51,782 nt of DNA from Pseudoalteromonas shioyasakiensis (GTDB taxonomy: Bacteria; Pseudomonadota; Gammaproteobacteria; Enterobacterales; Alteromonadaceae), in contig NZ_JAKEVM010000014.1 in assembly GCF_022398475.1 (NCBI RefSeq), forward strand, positions 1 to 51,782. The letters are read 5' to 3'. The translations under genes were made by a program, and so were the position numbers. Under the pieces are notes generated by a model. That model was given only the letters and a program-made list of their open reading frames with translations. It was not told the DNA's origin and searched no databases. Below, piece by piece: positions 7,882 through 15,177 of this stretch; the first letter of the stretch is position 1, and each line of letters starts with the position of its first letter.

Positions 7882-9525
7882 CTACAACGCGGCAATACAC
7901 TCCACTTCAACCTTTGCGCCAAGTGCCAAGCCACTGGCTGCAAAAGCACTCCTGGCGGGTAACTTAGTAAAAAATGGCGTGTAGGCTTGATTTGCTAAAG
8001 GCCAGTCTTTTATATCTGCCAACATAAGGGTGCATTTAACAATATCGTTAAAATCTAAGTTGTGATCTTGCAAAACAAAGCCAATGTTTCTCATTGCCTG
8101 CGTCATTTGGGTGCTGATGTCATTGCCAGCCAACGCCATGGTGGTTGGCAAGTTGCCTAATTGCCCCGATAAAAATAATAACCCTGCCGCTTCACGCGCC
8201 ATCACAAACGGTAATTTTTCATTATCACCCAAGTAGATAAACTGGCCATTTTTAATTACATGAACAATGTTTTGGCTATTGGCAACCTCATTACTTGGAT
8301 CACTGTTAAGTACCACAAGATTCGCCGTTTTACCTGCCTTTATTGAACCAGTTTGCTTCTCAATGCCAATCACTTTTGCACCATTAATGGTTGCAGCCTG
8401 TAAAGCTTCTAAAGGTGTTAAACCTGCCCGTTCAACTAATAATTGCATTTCATGGTGCACCATAGGCGTTACAGTATTAAACCTATCACTGGTCACATCG
8501 GTACCTGCTGCAATAGTTACTCCGGCTTGATGAGCCAATTGCGTAAACAGCCCACCCCACTCATTTAGCAATAACCCTTTTTCACCACGAGAGGCTTTAG
8601 TTTTATCAAATACCGTTAAGGTTGAGTCTAGAATTGTGCCCTTATTTTTCATCTGTTTTATAAGTGTTTGATAAGCTTCTAATTGCTTTGCATCGCTTTT
8701 TTGCTGCTCTGTTAAAGCGACATTTTTACGGCGCATATCATAGAAGTTTTCAATTACTTGCGCGGCAAAATCGGCAGCATGTGAAATTGTTTCAACCCCA
8801 CCATTAACCGCTTCAAGTGGTGTTGCTGGGCCAATAAAAGCATGCGACCACACCTTGAGGTCATGTTTTTTAGCAGCTTGAGATAGCTTTGCTACCACTG
8901 TTCCTGGCACATTTGCATAAATTTTGATGCCGGTTGCCCCCAACCCTTTGCTACGTAGCATAATGGCATCAAAGTCACTGTGTTCATCAACGGCACGCAT
9001 CCAGTCAACAGCACCGGGGATTTCACCTTTTGCAGAGGCGACTGTACGGGGATCCGAAAAGAACGCTTTACCACCAATAATCACAGAATAATAAATATCC
9101 GGTGATTGAATAATATCGTTATCGGCTCGTCTTTTAAGTGAACTCAAAGCACGGGTATCGCCGCCCATATCGCGCACACTTGTTACACCACCCTGTAACA
9201 GCTGACGCAAGCGAATGCGCGTGATTTCATCGTTATCTGAATCATCAGGCGAAGTAGCATGGTGCACATGAGTATCGATTAAACCGGGTATTACATACTT
9301 ACCTGCTAAATCGATTTTAATGACATCATCGGCAAAGCGATGAGAGCTCGCAGGAACAATTTGTTTGATTTTGTCATCTTCTATGATGATGGTTTGTGCT
9401 TTGTTAACCGACAAGGCTTCGACATCGATTAGGTTCACATTTTGTAATGCAATGGTTTGAGCCATCACCGACGACGATAAACCCAATGCAATGCTGGCTA
9501 GTAATGTGTTAATGCCCGATTTCAT
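7882..9525 (-). CDS. Secreted amidohydrolase fused to a C-terminal RidA domain
   Basis: A 547-residue two-domain protein. After a Sec signal (cleavage near SSVMAQT) comes a metal-dependent amidohydrolase barrel of the imidazolonepropionase/prolidase-like group. Its metal-binding set is complete: HVH at about 86-88, a candidate carboxylated Lys in GIKIYAN, His in WSHAF and TISHA, and Asp in AAGTD. Residues about 433-547 match RidA/YjgF (LFLSGQLG, VKCTLMLADI, PARSAF, VEVECIAAL), keeping the Arg and Glu of the imine-hydrolase site but lacking the canonical PYSQAV Tyr. The ATG at 9525 has AGAGG 5 bases upstream; a GTG two codons earlier overlaps that site. The gene is divergent from a LysR gene. 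Substrate unknown; an N-acyl amino acid or cyclic imide would fit the fold. Confidence 0.87.
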   Translation of the reverse strand: MKSGINTLLASIALGLSSSVMAQTIALQNVNLIDVEALSVNKAQTIIIEDDKIKQIVPASSHRFADDVIKIDLAGKYVIPGLIDTHVHHATSPDDSDNDEITRIRLRQLLQGGVTSVRDMGGDTRALSSLKRRADNDIIQSPDIYYSVIIGGKAFFSDPRTVASAKGEIPGAVDWMRAVDEHSDFDAIMLRSKGLGATGIKIYANVPGTVVAKLSQAAKKHDLKVWSHAFIGPATPLEAVNGGVETISHAADFAAQVIENFYDMRRKNVALTEQQKSDAKQLEAYQTLIKQMKNKGTILDSTLTVFDKTKASRGEKGLLLNEWGGLFTQLAHQAGVTIAAGTDVTSDRFNTVTPMVHHEMQLLVERAGLTPLEALQAATINGAKVIGIEKQTGSIKAGKTANLVVLNSDPSNEVANSQNIVHVIKNGQFIYLGDNEKLPFVMAREAAGLLFLSGQLGNLPTTMALAGNDISTQMTQAMRNIGFVLQDHNLDFNDIVKCTLMLADIKDWPLANQAYTPFFTKLPARSAFAASGLALGAKVEVECIAAL

Positions 9526-9592
9526 AATCACCTCTTATTCTTGTTTTAACTCCCAACTTACACCTGAATTGCTTGGTTTTACATCTCACTAA

Positions 9593-9619
9593 AGTTTATA
9601 GTGTATAAACTTATAGTTT
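9593..9619. promoter_or_regulatory. Overlapping palindromes, likely LysR-type operator
   Basis: AGTTTATA-GTG-TATAAACT (9593-9611) is a perfect 8-bp inverted repeat. Its right arm forms a second palindrome, AAACT-TAT-AGTTT (9607-9619), giving three phased half-sites. It lies in the 107-base gap between divergent genes, 13 bases before the LysR start and about 70 before the amidohydrolase start, the usual place for an autoregulating LysR protein that also controls the divergent gene. Confidence 0.7.
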
Positions 9620-9632
9620 AAAAATAATAACA

Positions 9633-10532
9633 ATGAACAAACTAGAAGCCGTTAGGGCCTTATGCTTAGTCGCTGAATATCAAAGCTTTACTCGGGCTGC
9701 TAAGCAGATGCAGCTGTCTACCACCATGGTAAGCCGCCATGTTAAACAGTTAGAGCAAAACTTAGGCTGCTTGCTGCTAAAGCGAAACACCCGTAAAGTT
9801 TGCTTAACTGATGCAGGGCAAAATTATGTTCTGCAAATGAAGCCTTTACTGAATAAATTTAATGAAGTTGATGAAGAGCTAAGCGGGCTTAGTCAAGCGC
9901 CTAGCGGCAAGCTGGCTATTTCCGCCAGTATTGAATTTGGTTGCCAATATTTAACACCTTTGATCAGCCAATATCAGCATGCTTTTCCCGATGTTAAATT
10001 AGATATTGTATTGTCTAATACGCCCGTTGATTTATTTGATAGCCAAATTGATCTGGCATTTAGAGTTGCTCCTTCATTACCTGATGCCAGCCATATAGCG
10101 CAGACAGTTTGCCATTCATCATTATCTTTGTGGGCAAGTCCTGCCTACTTAAAAAAGCATGGCACGCCAATAGATATAGCAGCCTTATCGGAGCATAGAT
10201 TACTGTTTTTCAGTCATCATATTCGTCATGACCAATGGATTTTTTTGCTAGATGGTCAGCATGTTTGCCGCAAGTTTAACTGGGCAATGACTTCTAATAA
10301 TGGCCGATTTTTAAATGAAGCAGCGGCAGCGGGTGATGGGATCATTCAAGCCCCTCGTTATTCAGTAGCCCCGTTTATAAAATCAGGCGAATTAGTCGAA
10401 GTGTTAGCAGAGCACACCCTAAATCCACTAACGATTGCTGCGGTTTATCCGCATAGGTATGCGCTGTCAAATCGGGTGAAATCATTTGTTGAGCTGGCTA
10501 AACACTACTTTAGCCAGCATCCGATCCCTTAA
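9633..10532 (+). CDS. LysR-family transcriptional regulator
   Basis: A 299-residue regulator. The N-terminal winged helix is clear (LVAEYQSFTRAAKQMQLSTT, then VSRHVKQLEQNLGCLLLKR, LTDAGQNYV), followed by a periplasmic-binding-protein-like effector domain (residues about 90-295, from GKLAISASIEFG). The sequence fits the CrgA/YafC-like subgroup that has SPAYLKKHG and an ending in VKSFVELAK. It is transcribed away from the amidohydrolase-RidA gene, with a palindromic operator in between, and probably controls that gene and itself in response to the enzyme's substrate or product. Its 3' end overlaps that of the convergent mgtE by 4 bases. No strong Shine-Dalgarno precedes the ATG. Confidence 0.92.
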   Translation: MNKLEAVRALCLVAEYQSFTRAAKQMQLSTTMVSRHVKQLEQNLGCLLLKRNTRKVCLTDAGQNYVLQMKPLLNKFNEVDEELSGLSQAPSGKLAISASIEFGCQYLTPLISQYQHAFPDVKLDIVLSNTPVDLFDSQIDLAFRVAPSLPDASHIAQTVCHSSLSLWASPAYLKKHGTPIDIAALSEHRLLFFSHHIRHDQWIFLLDGQHVCRKFNWAMTSNNGRFLNEAAAAGDGIIQAPRYSVAPFIKSGELVEVLAEHTLNPLTIAAVYPHRYALSNRVKSFVELAKHYFSQHPIP

Positions 10533-11881
10533 AGAAGGAGTAAACTACCTAAACCTAGGAAGGTAACAAAACCGACGATGTCGGTGACTGTGGTCAGGAT
10601 CACAGAACCTGAAAGGGCTGGATCGATTTTAAGCTTATCTAAAATCGATGGGATCACCACCCCTGATAACGAAGCAGCAACCAAGTTAAGTAAAATAGCG
10701 ATAGTAATTGTTAGACTTAACATGCCATCATTGAACCAAAAATAAGTGAGTACACCAATCACAAAGGCCCAAACACAGCCATTTAACGCCCCCACTCTTA
10801 GCTCTTTTTTCAGCAGTGCTCTACGGTTGGAGTCGGTAACCTGACCGAGTGCTAAACCGCGCACAATAACCGTTAACGTTTGACTACCTGCAATACCGCC
10901 CATAGAAGCGACAACCGGCATTAATACCGCCAGCGCAACCACTTGCTCGATAGTTGCACCAAACAAACCGATAAACCAAGAGGCCAAAAACGCCGTTGCT
11001 AGATTAATACCAAGCCAAATACCGCGGTTTTTTGCCGATTTAGTGACGCTTGAGAACAGATCCTCGTCTTCACGAAGACCACCGGCTTTTGCAGCGGCTT
11101 CGTCGGTGACTTCTTGGCGCAATTCATAAGCTGATGACACTGACAATCGGCCTAATAGTTTGTTGTCGGCATTAACAACTGGCATTGCCATTTGTTCACT
11201 GTGAATAACCACTTCGGCAGCTTCGTATAAGTCGTCATCAGCATGTAAAGCCGATACATCAAGGTTAGCGTAATCCAGCAGGCTGTCATTATCATTGGCT
11301 TTAAATAAAGCATTGATAGCCACTTCACCAATGAGAGTGCCCTTACGGCTGACTAGATAAATCACCTCGGTATATTGCGGTAAGCCTTTTTGAAAAATTT
11401 TACGCGCGCCAGCCACGGTGATTTTTTCTGACACTTTTAGTGCATCAAAATCGAGCCAGTGACCTAACTGCTCTGGATTATATTGCTGTGCAAGGTCGTA
11501 CTGTTTTGTTTGAACTTCATCAAGTTGTCTGCGTGCATAATCAACAAAGCGCTCAGGAATAATTTCTTCAAGTTCAAGTAACTCTTCTACGCTTACTTCG
11601 TCAAGTAGCTTAAAGCCTTCGGCTTCTTCTAGGCTTTGCAATAGCCAACGACAGCTGTCGCCACCTAGGTTAATGAAGATTTCATGTTGTGTATCTTCAT
11701 CGAGTAATTGCCAAATCTCTAGACGCTGTTCTTTAGGTAAGGCTTCAAACAATAACGATAAATGCTCAGTAGAAAGCTTTTCTTTAGCATCAGCAAGTAA
11801 CTTATTTTTACGTGTTGTGGTATCACACTGAAGCAAGTCATCAATTAACTGGGGAAGTTGGTCAACAGGATACTCAATCAT
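10529..11881 (-). CDS. mgtE: MgtE-type magnesium transporter/channel
   Basis: A 450-residue Mg2+ channel of the inner membrane with the complete family layout: a helical superhelical N domain (residues about 1-130, Leu/Glu-rich), paired CBS domains (about 135-255) that sense cytoplasmic Mg2+, a plug helix, and five transmembrane helices. The pore signature is present in VLMPVVASMGGIAGSQTLTV, and the last helices carry the conserved TTVTDIVGF with the pore Asp. The length is normal. It is transcribed alone; its stop overlaps that of the convergent LysR gene. I see no Mg2+ riboswitch in the 190 bases upstream. Confidence 0.95.
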   Translation of the reverse strand: MIEYPVDQLPQLIDDLLQCDTTTRKNKLLADAKEKLSTEHLSLLFEALPKEQRLEIWQLLDEDTQHEIFINLGGDSCRWLLQSLEEAEGFKLLDEVSVEELLELEEIIPERFVDYARRQLDEVQTKQYDLAQQYNPEQLGHWLDFDALKVSEKITVAGARKIFQKGLPQYTEVIYLVSRKGTLIGEVAINALFKANDNDSLLDYANLDVSALHADDDLYEAAEVVIHSEQMAMPVVNADNKLLGRLSVSSAYELRQEVTDEAAAKAGGLREDEDLFSSVTKSAKNRGIWLGINLATAFLASWFIGLFGATIEQVVALAVLMPVVASMGGIAGSQTLTVIVRGLALGQVTDSNRRALLKKELRVGALNGCVWAFVIGVLTYFWFNDGMLSLTITIAILLNLVAASLSGVVIPSILDKLKIDPALSGSVILTTVTDIVGFVTFLGLGSLLLL

Positions 11882-12040
11882 TTGAGACCTCGGTTAATTA
11901 CATCAATAACAATAGTCTAACGCAGCTCGGGGAAAATAACTGCTCTGAAAAGGTATATTTTTCCTAACATGATATGAAGCCAACTTTTAAAGTGAATTAA
12001 CATTTGAAATTTCTGTATATACTATGCTTGAACAAACAAA

Positions 12041-12083
12041 ATACAATTAAGATCTATTCTCATTCGCATTTTGATGTTACTAT
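12041..12083 (+). promoter_or_regulatory. Shared promoter/operator element, copy A
   Basis: This is one of three copies of an element whose core is CAATTAAGATCTATT followed by TCATTCGCATTTT. A -10-like hexamer TACTAT (12078-12083) lies exactly 28 bp after the start of AGATCT, as in copies B and C. The part around AAGATCTATTCTCA resembles a 7-1-7 Fur box only moderately. Placing the promoter here argues that translation starts at 12122, not at the codons at 12071-12074. Confidence 0.65.
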
Positions 12084-12121
12084 CTCGCCAATTTCCAAAA
12101 ATAATTAATGCGAGTTTCCAT

Positions 12122-14875
12122 ATGGGTAACAAAATAAAGTATTTATCATTAGCAGTGGCGCTAGCACTCACTGGGTGCGGTGGTTCAGATGGCGACAAGG
12201 CTCCTCAGTTTACAAGCAGTAGCGCCTTTACCTTAAGCGAAGATAGCAGTCTTACCGGTCAACTAACTACCAGCGATGACGATTCAGTAAGCTATTCACT
12301 TGGCTCTGCAGCAAGTAACGGACTATTTTCATTAAATGCTGATGGCAGCTTTAGTTATACCCCAAAAGAAAATTTTGCAGGCCAAGACACGGTAACCGTT
12401 ACTGCTACTGACGGTAACTTAAGCACAGATGCAGTGCTTACTTTTACGGTTAATAACGTTAACGATGCGCCAACACTTGCGAGTCAATCAATTTCTGTAA
12501 CTACCTCGACTACAACAGAAGGTACATTAACTTTTAATGATGTCGACGGCGATACTGTAACTGTGTCTTTAGTATCACCTCCAGTCAACGGTACCCTAAC
12601 TCTAGATGAGCAAACGGGGGCATTTACATTTACCGCAGAAACGCTGTCAGAAATTAACGACAGTTTTGTTATTGAATTTACCGATGGCAATATCAGCTCG
12701 CCTATCAGCGCAACTATTGAATTAAAACCTTCGTATGTTACGAACGAGGATAAACTCAATTACTACTACAGCTCAGATAAATCGTATCTAAAACAAGCTG
12801 AGGCAATCGGCGAAAACATTAATGATGATGTTTATATGAGTGACGTTAATGCTGCTCTGGCAATTGGTTATCTATTAGCTGGTTTCGACCAAAAAGCGAT
12901 CGAACACTTTGATAAAATCACAACATTAAGTGACAAAGCAAACGCATACCGATTAACCGCACAAAAATTTGATGCTCTAGGTGTTGCAGAACAAGCAAGC
13001 TCTTACCGAGACCTCGCAGTAACCACTTATAATCAATATATTGCAAGCATAGGTGTTGAGAACCTAACATCTAGCGACGCTGCATTTTATTCGTATATTG
13101 CTAATGAATATAAAGATTCTGGTGAATTTACTCGCGCCGCAGAGCTTTATAAAACATTAGAGTTGTACGCAGATAGTGTTAGGCAAGAGAACTACACAAC
13201 AGTTTATGGTCGTTTATTAACAGCATTTAGCAACGCTTCTAGTTCTGCTGTAGAAAGGTATTTAGCAGAGCCAAACGAAACAAATAAAGCGCTCGCTTCT
13301 GAGATAATTAAAACGTACGGTGAAGCTATTACCAAAACAGGCTACCAGTACGTTAGCAGTGGTGAATATAAAGGTGAAAAAACCGACAGATTGAAGTCTT
13401 ATTATATTCAAGGTGTTATTGAACTGTCGATGCAAGTTAATGATATTGCGACTGCTAAATATTACGCTAACTATGCATTATCACTATTTGGTCATACTGG
13501 TTTTGATAGCAGCTATTCATTTAGTGCAGCAACAAACTCTGCGGTAACACTTGCTACTTATCAATCACCTTTAGAAAAATTAACAGCCTATATTGGCAGT
13601 TTGTACGATATCGATTTTGCACAGAATCCTGCATTTAATTTAATTTCGACCGAAAAAGACCAAACTGATGCACGAGAGAAGTCTTATGCTTATCAAATTG
13701 CAAACAAAGTTATTGCTGGATTTAGCGTTGCAGATGCAATTGCAGATGCTAAAGATTACTTTATAGAACAAGATGATAATAACGTAACTAGCTTATATTG
13801 GGCTATGGCTGATGGTACAACCTCATCGGGTGCTGCCTCTATTGTTTATAGTTATGGCTACCCTGAGCTTGGTTTAGCGCTCTTAGACGAAGCAAGTAAA
13901 GTTATGTTTACCGAAGCCTATTTTGATCAACAGTCCTTCAGGAGCTCTCATCGTAGAACAGGTTGGCAGGGCTGTGCTCGCCATATTTCGCTTGATTTAT
14001 TAATGGGCAGCGAAGAGCAAGCAAAAAGCCATGCCCTGCAATGTACTCAGTGGATGGAAGCAAATTCAGGAAAGCTATCTACAGAGCTCGATATTAAAGG
14101 TTATAGCGAATTAATTCGCACCTACAACATGGCAGGGATTAATGACAAAATACCTGAATTAGTAGCTAAAATGAAGGCTGAAATTGACAAGCTGGAAAAT
14201 CCTGAAAGCAAAATCCCCCATTTAGTTTCTTACTTAGGTTACCTAAACGAAAATAACCTAACTGAGCTTGCAGTAGAATGGGTGCAAGAAGCCATTACCC
14301 TTGTTTCAAGCAATGCACAATTACTTGAATTTGAAGACTTTACTGACCTATTTGAAACACTTTATTTGACCCTAGTTAGTACAAAAGAAGTTGGTGATAA
14401 ATATTTTGTACGCGATTCATTCTTTGTATCTCTAGCTAAGTACCAATCAAATAACGAACAGTATGCTGACATTTATCAATCGGTTCACAGCCAGCTTATT
14501 AGCATGCTAGATGAGTCAACCGAGTATTTATTAACTCAAGAAGATAAAGTTATTCAGGATAACGTAGAAACCTATGTATCTATGTATACTCGTTTAGGGC
14601 AATACAACAAAGCCGAGCAATTGATTAACTTAGATATAAATGCAGAGGCAGACAAATTAGCACTGTATGCTTTACAAGCATCTCTTGTAGCAACTAAAGA
14701 TGATTTTCCGGGTAGCACAGTTGCAAGTGTTGATACTGATAACGATGGTAAACCAAACTTCTTCTTATCATCGGCAACACCTGACGCTATTAGCGACTCA
14801 GGGCTCACTGCTGATACCGATGCTGACAATGATGGTATTGAAGATAGTTTAGATACTACGCCATTAGGTGAGTAA
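12122..14875 (+). CDS. Large surface-type lipoprotein A: Ig/cadherin-like, TPR-like helical body, Ca2+-type motif
   Basis: A 917-residue lipoprotein: the signal ends in LALTGC, lipidated Cys19. Residues about 28-125 and 125-220 form two cadherin/tandem-95-type beta domains (GSFSYTPKENFAGQDTVTV, NNVNDAPTL). Residues about 230-870 are helical and TPR-like (IGYLLAGFDQKAIEHFDKI, ANEYKDSGEFTRAAELYK). The C-terminus has Asp-rich DTDNDGKPNFF and DTDADNDGIEDS, like thrombospondin type 3/dockerin Ca2+ loops. Cys618 and Cys641 may pair. It is a paralogue of the lipoprotein at 19085, sharing signal, domain order, the cysteine spacing and ending. It has its own copy of the cassette promoter and a strong terminator. 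Not a named family to me; a TBDT partner lipoprotein, by loose analogy with TPR-fold SusD, is a hypothesis. Confidence 0.8.
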   Translation: MGNKIKYLSLAVALALTGCGGSDGDKAPQFTSSSAFTLSEDSSLTGQLTTSDDDSVSYSLGSAASNGLFSLNADGSFSYTPKENFAGQDTVTVTATDGNLSTDAVLTFTVNNVNDAPTLASQSISVTTSTTTEGTLTFNDVDGDTVTVSLVSPPVNGTLTLDEQTGAFTFTAETLSEINDSFVIEFTDGNISSPISATIELKPSYVTNEDKLNYYYSSDKSYLKQAEAIGENINDDVYMSDVNAALAIGYLLAGFDQKAIEHFDKITTLSDKANAYRLTAQKFDALGVAEQASSYRDLAVTTYNQYIASIGVENLTSSDAAFYSYIANEYKDSGEFTRAAELYKTLELYADSVRQENYTTVYGRLLTAFSNASSSAVERYLAEPNETNKALASEIIKTYGEAITKTGYQYVSSGEYKGEKTDRLKSYYIQGVIELSMQVNDIATAKYYANYALSLFGHTGFDSSYSFSAATNSAVTLATYQSPLEKLTAYIGSLYDIDFAQNPAFNLISTEKDQTDAREKSYAYQIANKVIAGFSVADAIADAKDYFIEQDDNNVTSLYWAMADGTTSSGAASIVYSYGYPELGLALLDEASKVMFTEAYFDQQSFRSSHRRTGWQGCARHISLDLLMGSEEQAKSHALQCTQWMEANSGKLSTELDIKGYSELIRTYNMAGINDKIPELVAKMKAEIDKLENPESKIPHLVSYLGYLNENNLTELAVEWVQEAITLVSSNAQLLEFEDFTDLFETLYLTLVSTKEVGDKYFVRDSFFVSLAKYQSNNEQYADIYQSVHSQLISMLDESTEYLLTQEDKVIQDNVETYVSMYTRLGQYNKAEQLINLDINAEADKLALYALQASLVATKDDFPGSTVASVDTDNDGKPNFFLSSATPDAISDSGLTADTDADNDGIEDSLDTTPLGE

Positions 14876-14881
14876 ATTATT

Positions 14882-14909
14882 GGCAAGTACATGTTTACAT
14901 GTACTTGCC
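14882..14909 (+). terminator. Terminator of lipoprotein A gene
   Basis: Perfect 12-bp stem GGCAAGTACATG/CATGTACTTGCC with a 4-base loop TTTA, 6 bases after the stop, followed by a pyrimidine-rich TACTCTTTTC. It separates this gene from the TBDT operon, which has its own promoter. Confidence 0.85.
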
Positions 14910-15030
14910 TACTCTTTTCAAAAAGACAATGAATTTCATCTAATAAAATCCCAAACATAGAAACAGCGACCCTCTAGCTGATAAACGCCCCATTAATTAT
15001 TTAATTTTTCTGCATAAATAATAACCACAA

Positions 15031-15073
15031 ATGCAATTGAGATCTATTTTCATTCGTATTTTAATGATAAAAT
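15031..15073 (+). promoter_or_regulatory. Shared promoter/operator element, copy B
   Basis: Second copy of the element: GCAATTGAGATCTATTTTCATT followed by CGTATTTT, with TAAAAT (15068-15073) exactly 28 bp after the start of AGATCT. TGAGATC-T-ATTTTCA is the most Fur-box-like of the three copies (7-1-7 dyad, right half close to consensus). It drives the TBDT/di-heme operon; the leader to the ATG is about 100 bases. Confidence 0.7.
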
Positions 15074-15177
15074 CAGCCCACATAACACGCTAACTTTCTG
15101 CTAGTCGTGATTAAACATCATGCAGCTGCAGTTATTACCTAAGCTTTTTACCAGATCAACAATCAGGAGTTGTCACA

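Larger units (their letters stand above)
14876..15177. other. 302-base gap: terminator, then promoter and leader of the TBDT operon
   Basis: From left to right it holds the terminator of lipoprotein A (14882-14909), about 120 AT-rich bases in which I see nothing, promoter element B (15031-15073) and a leader of about 100 bases ending in AGGAG 9-10 bases before the TBDT ATG. No reading frame of note is present. Confidence 0.6.

Noticed and set aside
11882..12040. Mg2+ riboswitch upstream of mgtE
   Set aside because: No conserved M-box or ykkC-like structure recognised by eye in the leader; nothing to support it.
12041..12083. Treating AGATCT in the repeated element as a mere chance restriction-type palindrome
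   Set aside because: The match extends well beyond 6 bases in all three copies and the distance to the -10-like hexamer is identical, so chance is unlikely.
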